Part shown: positions 19,371-30,751 of the stretch, one piece after another
How positions within the stretch are numbered: position 1 is the stretch's first letter
Layout of the letters: every line of letters starts with the position of its first letter
Source: Holophagales bacterium
GTDB taxonomy: Bacteria > Acidobacteriota > Thermoanaerobaculia > Multivoradales > Multivoraceae
Direction: 5' to 3'
DNA length: 64,000 nucleotides
NCBI GenBank assembly: GCA_009845425.1
Contig: VXZQ01000017.1
Span: forward strand, 399,463-463,462
The notes under the pieces: model-generated
Told to the model about the DNA's origin: nothing
What the model saw: the letters and a program-made list of their open reading frames with translations, nothing else
Databases searched by the model: none
Program-made: the position numbers and the translations under genes

Positions 19371-20716
19371 TCCCGCCGATCGTCGCGGCCACCGGGCCGC
19401 CCGTGAATCTCGATCTGCCGCTCGGCTGGAGCCTGGCCCTGGCTCTCTTCCTCGTCGGCCTGAACGGCTTCTTCGTCGCCGCCGAGTTCGCCCTGGTCAA
19501 GGTCCGGCCGACGCAGGTGGCGCCGCACCAGGACACGCTCCGAGGCCGCCTGGCGCAGCGCATGATCGACCAGCTCGACGCCTACCTGTCGGCGACCCAG
19601 CTCGGCATCACCCTCGCCAGCATCGGCCTCGGCATCGTCGGCGAGCCCGCGGTCAACCGCCTGCTGCAGCCCCTCTTCGATCTGGCGCCCAATCTGCCGG
19701 AAGAAGCCGCGCACTCAATCAGCCTGATGGTCTCCTTCGCGATCATCAGCATGTTCCACATCGTGCTCGGCGAACTGGCGCCCAAGTCGCTAGCCATCCG
19801 CCGGCCCGAGCCGACCAGCCTGTGGGTGGCGGCGCCGCTGTGGTTCTTCTACCAGGTGACCTATCCCGGCATCTGGGTCCTGAACCAGATGGCGAACGCC
19901 TTCCTGCGCCTGTTCGGCATCGAACCGCTCCGGCACGGCGAACTCGCGCACAGCGAGGAGGAGATCCGGAGCCTCCTCGCCTCCGAGCAGGAGACCGAAC
20001 TCTCCGAGCCCAAGCGGGAGCTGCTCGACAACGTGTTCGAGCTCTCCGACCGCAACGCCCGCCAGGTGATGGTCCCCCGCACCGAGGTCGTCTACCTCGA
20101 CGCCGCGGCGCCGATGGACGCCAACCTCGATCGCGCCCGGCAGAGCGGTCACACCCGCTTCCCGCTCTGCGAGGGCGACCTGGATCAGCTCGTCGGCCTC
20201 GTCCACATCAAGGACCTGTTCATCGCCCAGGAAGCGCCGGAGTCGCTCCGCGACATCGCCCGCGAAACCTTCGCGGTGCCGGAGACCCTGCCGCTCGACC
20301 AGTTGATGGCCCGCATGCGCCACGAGCACATCCACATGGCCGCGGTAGTCGACGAGTACGGCGGCGTGGCCGGCATCGTGACGCTCGAGAACGTGCTGGA
20401 AGAAATCGTCGGCGAGATCCAGGACGAGTTCGACGCCGAGGCGCCCGAGTTCGTCCGCCTCGACGACGGCGGCTACAAGGTGCTCGGCGGCATGCTGCTC
20501 GACGACCTCGAGGACGAACTCGGCATGGACATCTCCGATGCGCGCGAAGAGGACACCATCGCCGGCATCACCCTGTCCGAGCTCGGCCGGACCGCCGAGA
20601 TCGGGGACACCGTCGAGGTCGGCCGGCTGCGGCTGGAGGTGATCGACGTAGATGGGAACCGCATCGTCTCGTTGCGGCTACACGTGCTGCCGGAGCCTGC
20701 CGAGGACGAAATCTGA
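19367..20716 (+). CDS. CNNM/CorC-type membrane protein with CBS pair
   Basis: This is a hemolysin-C/CNNM-family protein. The N-terminal ~200 residues form a DUF21 domain with three or four transmembrane helices (LNGFFVAAEFALVKVRP is its usual start), followed by two CBS domains (VMVPRTEVVYLD... and ...HMAAVVDEYGGVAGIVT) and a C-terminal CorC_HlyC domain. Members are linked to magnesium or cobalt homeostasis. At 449 aa it is full length. Its last 39 bases overlap convergently with proS. Confidence 0.9.
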   Translation: MIPPIVAATGPPVNLDLPLGWSLALALFLVGLNGFFVAAEFALVKVRPTQVAPHQDTLRGRLAQRMIDQLDAYLSATQLGITLASIGLGIVGEPAVNRLLQPLFDLAPNLPEEAAHSISLMVSFAIISMFHIVLGELAPKSLAIRRPEPTSLWVAAPLWFFYQVTYPGIWVLNQMANAFLRLFGIEPLRHGELAHSEEEIRSLLASEQETELSEPKRELLDNVFELSDRNARQVMVPRTEVVYLDAAAPMDANLDRARQSGHTRFPLCEGDLDQLVGLVHIKDLFIAQEAPESLRDIARETFAVPETLPLDQLMARMRHEHIHMAAVVDEYGGVAGIVTLENVLEEIVGEIQDEFDAEAPEFVRLDDGGYKVLGGMLLDDLEDELGMDISDAREEDTIAGITLSELGRTAEIGDTVEVGRLRLEVIDVDGNRIVSLRLHVLPEPAEDEI

Positions 20717-22426
20717 CACCTCGTCGAGCGGCACGACCTCGCGCCCGCCGTCCTGCCGGCTCGATACCTCGGCGCCGCCGGCGCGAAGCGAACGGGCGCC
20801 GACGACGACTCGCACCGGGAAGCCGACCAGGTCCGCGTCCTTGAACTTGACGCCGGGCCGCTCGCGACGGTCGTCGTAGAGGACGTCGAAGCCACCCGGG
20901 GCGAGCGCGGCCTCGAGTTCCTGGTAAAGACCGTCCGCCGCCGAGCGCACTGCCTCGTCGCCGGGATCGAGCGAGCTGAGGACGACCGTGAAGGGCGCCA
21001 GGGGCACGGGCCAGACGATGCCGTCGTCGTCGTGCCCCTGTTCGATCGCCGCCGCCGCGGTGCGGCCGATGCCGAGGCCGTAGCAGCCCATCTCGGCCGG
21101 CCGCTGGCGGCCCTGTTCGTCGGTGAAGGTGCAGTTCATGCTCTCGGAGTAGGCGGTGCCCAGCTTGAAGATGTGGCCGACCTCGATGCCCCGCGAGATG
21201 CGCAGCACGCCGCCGCTGCAACGCGGGCAGGGGTCGGAGGCCTCGGCGGTCATCACGTCGACCCACTCGAGCGGACGCACGCTCGCCACGTCACGATCCC
21301 AGCGCACGGAGACGAGGTGCTCGTCGCCGGCGTTGGCGCCGCAGACGAAGCCGTTCAGCGAACGAACCGACTCGTCGGCCACCAGGCGCACATCGGCCGA
21401 AAGGCCGACCGGACCCGAGAAGCCGAGCGAACCGCCCGTGGCCTCCGCCACCTGCTCGGCCGAAGCGAGCCGCAGCCCGAGGCCGCCCAGGACGTTGAGC
21501 AGCTTGACCTCGTTCACCTCGCGGTCACCGCGGATCGCGACGGCCGCCAGTCCGTCGTCCGTTTCGTAGATCAGCGTCTTGATGACGAGGGCCCTGTCCA
21601 CCTCCAGCATCCCGGCCACCTCGGCGACGGTTGTCGCGCCCGGCGTCGAGACCCTGCGCGGTTCGTCGCCGTCGGCGCTGTCGCCGGCTGCCGCCGGCCG
21701 CGGCAAGTCGCCAATCTCCGCCCTCTCGACATTGGCGCCGTAGCCGCAGGCGGCGCAGCTTGCGACCGCGCTCTCACCGGTGTCGGCGAGCACCATGAAC
21801 TCGTGCGACGAGGAACCGCCGATCGCGCCCTGATCCGCTTCGACAACGGAGTACTCGAGCCCGCAGGCCTCGAAGATGCGTGAGTAGGCCCCGTACATGG
21901 CCTGGTAGCTCCGGTCCAGGCCCTCCTCATCCGTGTCGAAGGAGTAGGCGTCCTTCATGATGAACTCGCGGCCCCGCATCAGGCCGAACCGCGGACGGAT
22001 CTCGTCCCGGAACTTGGTCTGGATCTGGAACAGGTTGAGGGGCATCTGCCGGTAGCTCTTCACGTCGCGCCGGACCAGATCGGTGATGACCTCCTCGTGA
22101 GTCGGACCGAAGCAGAACCGCCTTCCGTGACGGTCCTCCATCCGCAGAAGCTCGGCGCCGTACTTGAACCAGCGTCCGGACTCCTCCCACAGCTCGGCGG
22201 GCTGAATCGCCGGCATCGAAAGCTCAACCGCTCCGGCCCGCTCCATCTCGCGGCGGACGATCGCCATCAGCTTGCGCATCGTCCGCCAGCCCGCCGGCTG
22301 CATCGTGTAGATCCCGGCCGCCAGCCGCCGCACGAGTCCGGCGCGCGCCATCAACTGGTGGCTCACCACCTCGGCGTCCCGGGGCGCCTCGCGGGCGGTC
22401 ATCAGGTAGTAGTTGCTCCAGCGCAT
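20678..22426 (-). CDS. proS: Proline-tRNA ligase (bacterial type)
   Basis: ProS charges tRNA-Pro. The class II core (RRLAAGIYTMQPAGWR, FGPTHEEVITDLV, NLFQIQTKFRDE) is interrupted by the INS editing domain (about 225-410), and a C-terminal anticodon domain follows. At 582 aa it is the long bacterial form. The INS region holds a short cysteine pair (ASCAACGYGAN). It is divergent from the TPR gene, with 73 bases between starts. Confidence 0.96.
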   Translation of the reverse strand: MRWSNYYLMTAREAPRDAEVVSHQLMARAGLVRRLAAGIYTMQPAGWRTMRKLMAIVRREMERAGAVELSMPAIQPAELWEESGRWFKYGAELLRMEDRHGRRFCFGPTHEEVITDLVRRDVKSYRQMPLNLFQIQTKFRDEIRPRFGLMRGREFIMKDAYSFDTDEEGLDRSYQAMYGAYSRIFEACGLEYSVVEADQGAIGGSSSHEFMVLADTGESAVASCAACGYGANVERAEIGDLPRPAAAGDSADGDEPRRVSTPGATTVAEVAGMLEVDRALVIKTLIYETDDGLAAVAIRGDREVNEVKLLNVLGGLGLRLASAEQVAEATGGSLGFSGPVGLSADVRLVADESVRSLNGFVCGANAGDEHLVSVRWDRDVASVRPLEWVDVMTAEASDPCPRCSGGVLRISRGIEVGHIFKLGTAYSESMNCTFTDEQGRQRPAEMGCYGLGIGRTAAAAIEQGHDDDGIVWPVPLAPFTVVLSSLDPGDEAVRSAADGLYQELEAALAPGGFDVLYDDRRERPGVKFKDADLVGFPVRVVVGARSLRAGGAEVSSRQDGGREVVPLDEVSDFVLGRLRQHV

Positions 22427-22499
22427 CGTCGCTCTCCGGCCGCGGAGACTACTAGGAGTGTCGCGGGAAGCGGGGCGCTGGGGCTAGGCTCGCTCCGCG

Positions 22500-24329
22500 A
22501 TGTACTGCCAGGTATGCGGCGCGAGGAACGAGGACGACGCGGAGTACTGCCAGCGCTGTCGGCAGAGGCTGATGGTGCTCTCCAGCTCCGCCGTCTCGGG
22601 CGAGGAGACCCTCGACGCCGGCGACGAGGAGTTCTCGCTCGACGAGCACCTGCTGGAACGGATCTCGATGCTGGAGGAGGTCCTCAAGCGCATCGGCGAG
22701 ACGGTGCAGAAGGTGCTGAGCGCCATGGAGCGGCAGGAGGAGAGCATCCTCGTCCATCACGCCGGCATGCTGGCTCTGCGCGACCTCCTGGAACGGCAGA
22801 ACGTGATCGACACCGCCGAATGGAGCGACCTCTGGGAGTCCAAGATGGACTACCAGTTCCTGGTGCTGGAGAAGCGCGAACGCTTCGCGGCGGTCAGGGA
22901 GGGCATTCTGGGTCTCTACGAGGGCGGCCGGCGCCCCGCCTTCACGCAGCTCATCGAGGAAGCGGAGCACGCGCTGAACGGTCTGGACCTGGACCGGGCG
23001 ATGAAGTCGCTGGAGGAGGCGGCCGGCCTCGACCGTCGCAACCACGAACTGGCCCGGTTCCTGGGCGAATCGCACTTCCAGGAGGGCCGACTGGAACGCG
23101 CGCTGGAGCACTTCGACCGGCTGCTGGAAGCGAAACCGGACCAGGTCCAGGGGCTCGTCTACACCGGCGTCATCCAGCTCCAGCAGGGCGACGAGCAACG
23201 CGGTCAGGAACTCCTGGAGAGGGCCGTCATCCAGCACCCGGACGCGTTCCTGCCGCACTTCTGCCTGGGAGCATCGCTCGCCGGCCGGGGACAGTTGAAG
23301 TCGGCGGCCGCTTTCCTGGAGCGCGCGGTAGAGATCGACGTCGTGCCGCAGGCGCTCTACCTGCTCGGCCGCTGCCACTACGAGATGGGCCGGCCGGCGA
23401 GGGCGATCGAGTCGTTGAGCCACGCGGTTCAGGTCGATCCCGCCTTCGAGGAGTGCCATCACCTCCTCGGTCTCTGCTACCTGGACCGGCGCTGGAACCG
23501 CAAGGCGCTCGCCGCGTTTCGGACGGCCCAGCAGTTGAACCCCAGGCGCATGCGCTACCGCGACCTGGTGGCCTACCTCTCGGGGCGCTCGGGCGCCGAT
23601 CTGCCCAGGACCAGCCCCGCCGCGGCGGACTGGGTCAGCCGCGGCGAGCAGGCGATCCGATCCGGCGACGCGCCGGAAGCGCTCCATTGCTACCGCGAGG
23701 CGCTGGCGCTCGACCCGGACAACCCGGCGCTGCTGATGTCCTACGCCCTCGCCTGCCTGCGGCTGGACCGCGGCCAGGAGATCCGCCCGCTGACCGAGCG
23801 CGTGCTCGCATCGAAGCCGGGCGAGATGCTGCGGGCGACCGCCTACGCGACCCTGATCGAGGCGCTGCGCAGCGAGGGCAAGTACAGGGACGCGAACGAG
23901 GCGGGGCAACGGCTGCTCGACGAGGCCGGCTCCAACTTCTCGAAGAGCATCGCCTACTACGAGATGGCGTACAACCTGGCGGAGATGGACGAGGACCTGG
24001 ACCAGGCCCTCGACTTCGCGCGCCGGTCCCTGGAACACGCCCCGGAGGAGTTGCGCCAGTTCCCGCTAGCGGCCCTGGGCTGGGTCCACTACAAGCGCCA
24101 GGAGCTGAACGAGGCGATCGAGTTCCTGTCCCAGTCGACCGAACTCGGACCGTCGACCGCGGCGCTCACCCGCCTGGGCATGGCTCTCCTGGCATCAGGC
24201 GACGAGGACGGGGCGCGCGGCGCCCTGGCACAGGCCCGTCGGCTCGACGAACGCGGCGGCGCGATCGAGGAGAAGATGATGGAGTTCATGAAGGACTCCG
24301 CGCGCATCATCGAGCGGGTGCGGCGCTAG
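22500..24329 (+). CDS. Zinc-ribbon TPR protein
   Basis: The 609-aa protein starts with a zinc ribbon (Cys3-x2-Cys6, Cys17-x2-Cys20), then a helical linker with a likely coiled coil (60-110), then at least eight tetratricopeptide repeats to the C-terminus (for example around 180-330 and 385-600). There is no signal peptide, so it is cytoplasmic. Such proteins are scaffolds; no partner can be named. A TAGGCT hexamer nine bases before the ATG may be a -10 box. The stop codon overlaps the end of the next, convergent gene by four bases. Confidence 0.75.
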   Translation: MYCQVCGARNEDDAEYCQRCRQRLMVLSSSAVSGEETLDAGDEEFSLDEHLLERISMLEEVLKRIGETVQKVLSAMERQEESILVHHAGMLALRDLLERQNVIDTAEWSDLWESKMDYQFLVLEKRERFAAVREGILGLYEGGRRPAFTQLIEEAEHALNGLDLDRAMKSLEEAAGLDRRNHELARFLGESHFQEGRLERALEHFDRLLEAKPDQVQGLVYTGVIQLQQGDEQRGQELLERAVIQHPDAFLPHFCLGASLAGRGQLKSAAAFLERAVEIDVVPQALYLLGRCHYEMGRPARAIESLSHAVQVDPAFEECHHLLGLCYLDRRWNRKALAAFRTAQQLNPRRMRYRDLVAYLSGRSGADLPRTSPAAADWVSRGEQAIRSGDAPEALHCYREALALDPDNPALLMSYALACLRLDRGQEIRPLTERVLASKPGEMLRATAYATLIEALRSEGKYRDANEAGQRLLDEAGSNFSKSIAYYEMAYNLAEMDEDLDQALDFARRSLEHAPEELRQFPLAALGWVHYKRQELNEAIEFLSQSTELGPSTAALTRLGMALLASGDEDGARGALAQARRLDERGGAIEEKMMEFMKDSARIIERVRR

Positions 24330-25252
24330 GCGAACCAGGGATCGCGGCGGCCGAGCCTGCTGTCCAGCGCGGCGCCGATGCCGACGCAAGTGACGATCGT
24401 CCAGGTCCAGCCGCCGACGTAAGGCGCCATCTTGACCAGGCCCAGGGCCAGCAGCCCGCACAGGGCGGCAGCAAGCGGTCGACCCGCCAGGCCCAGGCGA
24501 CCCGGCAGCAGGCGCGCGCCCACCGCCAGGAACACCGCCACCGTGCCCCACAGCTTGCAGACGAGGATCGCCACACCGCAGACGGCGAGCAGGGGCACGC
24601 CGACCAGCGCCGGCGCCACCGCGGTCAGCACGGCGAAGGCCAGGGCCACGGCGAGTACCGCCACCAGGCCGGCGAAGAAGTTGCGAAACGGCCGCTCGAG
24701 CACGCTCTGCGCCGTCGCCGTCAACGCCGGATCGAAGCCGGCCACGAGCACCAGAGTCACCAGCAGCCAGGCCGACAGCAGGGCGAGGTTCAGCAATGCT
24801 ACCGTCGGCGACAGCGCGGCCTGGCCGAGCACCGGTCCCTCCGTGAGAACGACCAGCGACGACGGCGCGCTCGGGTAGGCCACCGTACGGCCCTCGACGG
24901 CGGCTCCCGACTCGGCGTTCACACGGCCGCCCAGCACGAACACGTCGCCGCCCAGCCGCGCCGACGGACCCAGTTCGACATCGCCGCCGAGCACGATCAC
25001 GTCGCCCTGAACGGCGCCGTCTATGCGGGCGTCGCCGTTCAGGACGACCGCATCCGACCGCGCCTCGCCTCGAAGCTCCAGGTCTCTGCCGATGGCGAGT
25101 AGCTGGTCCCGGGCAACCGCGTCCGGGCCCACGACGACGGCCGGATCGTCGGTTCCCGACGTCGACTCGGCCGCCGCGCAACTCAGCGTCGTCGCGGCGA
25201 CGGCGCACAGGACGAGGCCATGAACGGCCTGACGGAGGCGGAGTCTCACCAC
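24326..25252 (-). CDS. Bactofilin-like membrane protein
   Basis: The N-terminus has a hydrophobic segment ending in Leu-Ser-Cys, a possible lipobox. Residues about 55-120 form short hydrophobic/glycine repeats of the kind seen in polymer-forming bactofilin domains (VIVLGGDVELGPSARLGG, DVFVLGGRV). The last ~190 residues hold several transmembrane helices. A GTG near 25250 is chosen as the start because the frame further upstream runs into the palindromic repeat. It is the third gene of an ECF sigma/anti-sigma set and may be a sensor or effector; function unknown. Confidence 0.6.
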   Translation of the reverse strand: MVRLRLRQAVHGLVLCAVAATTLSCAAAESTSGTDDPAVVVGPDAVARDQLLAIGRDLELRGEARSDAVVLNGDARIDGAVQGDVIVLGGDVELGPSARLGGDVFVLGGRVNAESGAAVEGRTVAYPSAPSSLVVLTEGPVLGQAALSPTVALLNLALLSAWLLVTLVLVAGFDPALTATAQSVLERPFRNFFAGLVAVLAVALAFAVLTAVAPALVGVPLLAVCGVAILVCKLWGTVAVFLAVGARLLPGRLGLAGRPLAAALCGLLALGLVKMAPYVGGWTWTIVTCVGIGAALDSRLGRRDPWFA

Positions 25253-25314
25253 GGGCGGACCATCGTAGCCGCCGGAGGAAAGCGGTGCCGGTGCGGCGGC
25301 TGAAAGAACTCGGG

Positions 25315-25377
25315 CTCGCCGCTTCGCGGCATCGCGCATGGTGCCGGCCAGAAGGCCGGCGCACCGGCGCACCGACG
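25315..25377 (-). repeat. Palindromic repeat element, GCCGGCC variant
   Basis: Directly after the anti-sigma stop codon, read on the minus strand: GTCGGTGCG, a hairpin GCCGGCC-TTCT-GGCCGGC, a spacer, and a GCCGC-GAA-GCGGC hairpin. The order and sequence closely match the element at 50.24-50.31 kb, in which the stem sequence is the same. Compared with copies A-D, the first stem has changed on both sides while keeping pairing. Confidence 0.75.
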
Positions 25378-25381
25378 GGAC

Positions 25382-25954
25382 TTAGCGGCGGGATCGTTGC
25401 CGTGCCGACGCCTTCGAGCCCCGCCGGAGCAGCGAGAACAGGAGGCCGGTAAGACCCACGACCGCGGCGCCGGCAAACAGCAGGGCCGGCGTCCCCGGCT
25501 CCAGGGCCGAGGACATCGCCACGTTGAGGCCGCGCCAGGAGGCGTCGAGCAGGCCGGCGCCGAGCATGCCGAGGGTAACCGTGAAGTCGAACAGGGTCGC
25601 CGCCGCGTCAGCCGCCGAGCCGGCGGCCGGCGCGAGCGTCGCGAGGACCGCCAGAGTGCCGCCGAACAGCGCGACCAGGGCGGCAGCGGCCACGGCGGCG
25701 CGACGGCGTCCGGCGGGCCGCGCCGCGCGGAGGTCGATCGCCAGCGGCTCCGGCGCGAACCGTTCCGCCGCAAGAAGCTCGTGGAGCGCCGAGAGACCCC
25801 GGGCATCGTCCCGGCACGCCGCGCATCCCGCCAGGTGCTGCTCCGCCATCCGGCGCTCCGCTTCGCTGACGGCGCCGTCGACGTAGGCGTCGATCAACTC
25901 TGCCTGGGAACAGGCGCCACCCTCAATGACCGTCGACCTGTCTGAACTCGTCAT
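25382..25954 (-). CDS. Anti-sigma factor with zinc-finger (ZAS) domain
   Basis: The N-terminal ZAS motif His40-x3-Cys44-x2-Cys47 is characteristic of zf-HC2 anti-sigma factors. A hydrophobic helix near residue 90 and another near 160 place it in the inner membrane. It is encoded 21 bases after the ECF sigma factor, so it probably sequesters that sigma factor until an envelope or redox signal releases it. Confidence 0.85.
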   Translation of the reverse strand: MTSSDRSTVIEGGACSQAELIDAYVDGAVSEAERRMAEQHLAGCAACRDDARGLSALHELLAAERFAPEPLAIDLRAARPAGRRRAAVAAAALVALFGGTLAVLATLAPAAGSAADAAATLFDFTVTLGMLGAGLLDASWRGLNVAMSSALEPGTPALLFAGAAVVGLTGLLFSLLRRGSKASARQRSRR

Positions 25955-25975
25955 CGCCGTTACTCCCGCCGTCCG

Positions 25976-26563
25976 TCAGTCGGTGAGGTAGTCGGCCAGC
26001 CGGGCCTTCAGCATCCGGCGGCCGCGAAACAACTTGTTCTTCACGGTGCCCAGGGGCATGCCCTTGAACTCCGCGATCTCTTCGTAGGTCATCTCGGCGA
26101 AGTGTCTCAACTGAATCAACTCGCGGTACTCCTCTTTCAGCCCGTCGATCGCGGCGCCGATGGCCTGGCGCCGTTCCACGTTCCGCAGCGTCCGGTAGGG
26201 GTCCCTTTCCTCGCTCTCAAACTCCCGCTCATGCGCCTTTCCGTCCACCCCGACCCGCTGCATCGGAACCAGCTTCAGGCGCCGCTTCCGGATCAGGTCG
26301 ATCGCGGCGTTCTTCGCCACCCGAAACAGCCATGTCGAGAACCGGTACCTGGGGTTGTAACGGTCGAGGGCCCGGTAGACCCTCAGAAACACTTCCTGCG
26401 AAAGCTCTTCGGACTCCTGAACGTTGCCGAGGAAGCGATTCAGGTAGTTGATCAACCGGCCCCGATACCTCTCCACGAGATCGGTGTACAGGGCGGCTTC
26501 GCCGTCCAGAATCGCAGCCACCAACTCTTCGTCGGTCGCCCGAGTTGCCTCCACAGCCTTCAC
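25976..26563 (-). CDS. ECF RNA polymerase sigma factor
   Basis: This 195-aa sigma-70 family protein has region 2 (YLNRFLGNVQESEELSQEVFLRVYR, FSTWLFRVAKNAAIDLIRKRR) and region 4 (LPLGTVKNKLFRGRRMLK) but no region 3, as in RpoE/SigW-type ECF factors. It starts with GTG at 26563. The following anti-sigma and bactofilin-like genes complete the module, so it probably directs an envelope-related regulon. Confidence 0.92.
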   Translation of the reverse strand: MKAVEATRATDEELVAAILDGEAALYTDLVERYRGRLINYLNRFLGNVQESEELSQEVFLRVYRALDRYNPRYRFSTWLFRVAKNAAIDLIRKRRLKLVPMQRVGVDGKAHEREFESEERDPYRTLRNVERRQAIGAAIDGLKEEYRELIQLRHFAEMTYEEIAEFKGMPLGTVKNKLFRGRRMLKARLADYLTD

Positions 26564-26715
26564 CTACGTCGCCCGCCTCCGATTGTTGCGCCGCGGCGCG
26601 AGGGCAGGGCGAACCGGCTGACCGCCAGGCGACCGCGCGGCTGCTGTAGCCTTTCCGCCCGCGGTACGGGCGGCCGCCGCCCTCCACCGCGTCGCAGAGA
26701 GTAACCGGGTCACCC

Positions 26716-27405
26716 TTGGCAAACCTGATCCACGCACGCGGGCTGGGCATCCGGTTCGGACTTCACTGGGCGCTGGCCCACGTCGACCTCGACTTCGAGG
26801 CCGGGGGACGGCTCCTGCTGGCCGGCGCCAACGGTTCCGGCAAGACGACCCTGCTGAGACTGATCGCGGGGCTCCGGCGCCCGACGGCGGGTGAACTGAG
26901 CGTCGGCGGCAGGCGGCCCTTCGAGGACCGCGCCGGCGCCCGCCGCGAACTGTCACTGGTTTCCCATCACGACTATCTCTACGACCGGCTGACCGCGATG
27001 GAGACGCTGCGGCTCTGGAGCGAGCTCTGCGACGGCGACCCGGACCGCGGGCGGCTCGCCGCCCTGCTCGACGAGGTCGGGCTCGAAGCCGCGGCCGACC
27101 GGCAGGTAGGCGGCTTCTCCGCCGGCATGAGGAAGCGGCTGATCCTCGCCCGTTGCCGTCTCGAGAACCCGCGCCTGCTGCTGCTCGACGAACCGTTCGC
27201 GTCCCTCGATCCGGAGGGCCAGACCCTGGTAGAGCGCTGGATCGAACGCTTCGCGGACGGCGGCGGCTCCCTGATCGTCGCGTCCCACGCGATCGAGCGG
27301 GCCTCCCGGCTGTGCCGGCAGGCGCTTCTGCTGGAGCAGGGCCAGGCCGCCTGGCGCGGCGAGGCCGCCGGGCTCGACGCCGCCTGGCGCCGGAGGCTCG
27401 AGTGA
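26716..27405 (+). CDS. ccmA: Heme exporter ATP-binding protein CcmA
   Basis: CcmA is the ATPase of the CcmABCD complex, which releases holo-CcmE during cytochrome c maturation. Walker A GANGSGKTT, an ABC signature FSAGMRKRL and Walker B LLLLDEP are all present in 229 aa. The start is TTG at 26716. It is the first gene of the ccm operon, and its TGA overlaps the GTG of ccmB. Confidence 0.9.
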   Translation: MANLIHARGLGIRFGLHWALAHVDLDFEAGGRLLLAGANGSGKTTLLRLIAGLRRPTAGELSVGGRRPFEDRAGARRELSLVSHHDYLYDRLTAMETLRLWSELCDGDPDRGRLAALLDEVGLEAAADRQVGGFSAGMRKRLILARCRLENPRLLLLDEPFASLDPEGQTLVERWIERFADGGGSLIVASHAIERASRLCRQALLLEQGQAAWRGEAAGLDAAWRRRLE

Positions 27406-28082
27406 AGCTGGTCCGCCCGGTGCTGGTGCTGCTGCTGAAGGACCTGCGCGTCGAGTGGCGCGGACGGGTCCGCTTCTTCTCGATCGTCCTGTTCGGCGGC
27501 ATCACCCTGGTCCTGTTCTCCTTCGCGATCGACGCCGACGGCGACATGGCGGCGACAATGGCGCCCGGCTTCCTCACCCTGGCCCTGCTGCTCAGTTCCA
27601 CCCTGGGCCTGTCCGAGTCCTTCCGCGTGGAGCGCGAGAACCGCTCTCTCGAGGGCCTGCTGCTGCTGCCGGTCGAGCCGGCGGTCCTGTTCTACGCCAA
27701 GGCGCTGGGCAACTTCGTCTTCCTCGCGATGCTGGCGCCCGTGCTCGTGCCCTCGGCGATCATCCTCTACAGCGTCGAAACCGGTCCGGCCGGCTTCCTC
27801 GGCGTGATCGCCGTCTGGCTGCTCGCCGCCGCGGCCCTCGCCGCCCCGGGCACGCTGTACGCCGCGATGACCAGCCGGGCCGCGAGCCAGGACGTCCTGC
27901 TGCCTCTGCTTCTCTTCCCCCTGGTCATCCCGGTGCTGATCGCGTCGGTCAGGAGCGCGGAGCTGCTGCTCCACGGAGATCCGATGAACCAGGCGCCGAG
28001 CTGGCTCCTGTTGCTGTTCGCCTTCGATGTAATCTACTGGGCGCTCGGCGGCGTGCTGGCAAGGGTCGCGATGGAGGAATAG
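27402..28082 (+). CDS. ccmB: Heme exporter membrane protein CcmB
   Basis: CcmB is a six-helix membrane protein that pairs with CcmA. The typical N-terminus (LKDLRVEWRGR) and the ENRSLEGLLLLP loop between helices are seen, followed by further hydrophobic helices. The start is the GTG at 27402, overlapping the ccmA stop (GTGA); longer frames upstream read through ccmA out of frame. Confidence 0.92.
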   Translation: MKLVRPVLVLLLKDLRVEWRGRVRFFSIVLFGGITLVLFSFAIDADGDMAATMAPGFLTLALLLSSTLGLSESFRVERENRSLEGLLLLPVEPAVLFYAKALGNFVFLAMLAPVLVPSAIILYSVETGPAGFLGVIAVWLLAAAALAAPGTLYAAMTSRAASQDVLLPLLLFPLVIPVLIASVRSAELLLHGDPMNQAPSWLLLLFAFDVIYWALGGVLARVAMEE

Positions 28083-28101
28083 GGCCTTCGCACAAAGGCC
28101 C
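28082..28101 (+). other. Hairpin where ccmC would be expected
   Basis: A perfect 7-bp inverted repeat (GGGCCTT / AAGGCCC, six-base loop) starts at the last base of the ccmB stop codon. It fills half of the 38-base gap between ccmB and ccmD. It could be an attenuator, an mRNA-stabilizing stem or a deletion scar. Confidence 0.5.
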
Positions 28102-28120
28102 GAAAGGGAGCAAACGAAGC

Positions 28121-28294
28121 GTGGACGGCGTTATAGTCGGTGGTTGGGAATGGGTCATCGCCGCCTATGCATCGGCGGGCGTGGCTCTCGCCTTCTACGT
28201 CTACAGCCTCTTCGTCCGCCGGCGGCGGGTCGAGGCAAAAGCACCTTCACAGGACCAGAGCAATGAGCACGGAACCCACGACCCCGACGCCTGA
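28121..28294 (+). CDS. ccmD: CcmD-like heme exporter small subunit
   Basis: This 57-aa protein has one transmembrane helix flanked by aromatic residues (WEWVIAAYASAG...FYVYSLFVRRRR) and a charged tail, which is the CcmD layout. CcmD joins CcmA, B and C and helps release holo-CcmE. It starts with GTG after a GGGAG ribosome-binding site and its 3' end overlaps ccmE by 32 bases. It is short and easily missed by gene callers. Confidence 0.7.
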   Translation: MDGVIVGGWEWVIAAYASAGVALAFYVYSLFVRRRRVEAKAPSQDQSNEHGTHDPDA

Positions 28295-28750
28295 CGCCGG
28301 ATCCGCTCCCAGGACCCGGCGGCTTCTGCTGCTGGCCGCGGGCGGCGCCGTTGCCCTGGCGCTCTCCGTGCTGGCCTTCGGCGACGTCGGCGAGAACCTC
28401 GTCTACTACTGGAGTCCATCGGAACTCCACGAGGCGGGCCCGGAAGCGGTCGGCGCCAGCATCCGGCTCGGCGGCCTGGTCGAGAAGGGCTCGGTGAACC
28501 GCAGCGCCGACGGCCTGACCCTCGAGTTCACGGTCACCGACGGGCAGTCGCAGGTCGACGTGCGCACGACCGCCGTTCCCCCGGCCATGTTCCGGGAAGG
28601 CATCGGCGTCGTCCTCGAAGGGACGATGCGCGAAGACGGCCGGTTCGACACCGCGCGCCTGATGGTGAAGCACGACAACGAGTACCAGGCGCCCTACGCC
28701 GAAGACCAGCGCAGCATGGAGGAGTTGATCGAGTCCATGCAGTTCGACGC

Positions 28751-28754
<4 letters not shown>
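28263..28754 (+). CDS. ccmE: Cytochrome c maturation heme chaperone CcmE
   Basis: CcmE carries heme covalently on the periplasmic side. A signal-anchor helix (20-40) precedes an OB-fold domain. The heme-binding His137 in LMVKHDNEY and Tyr141 are conserved. The ATG at 28263 is used since it places the anchor helix correctly. The TGA stop overlaps the ccmF GTG start. Confidence 0.93.

Positions 28755-30747
<1,993 letters not shown>

Positions 30748-30751
<4 letters not shown>

Noticed and set aside
22097..25102. A 1001-codon plus-strand open frame
   Set aside because: It crosses proS and the TPR and bactofilin-like genes out of frame, has low-complexity Arg/Pro/Gly sequence and no domain. Very high GC content makes such shadows common.
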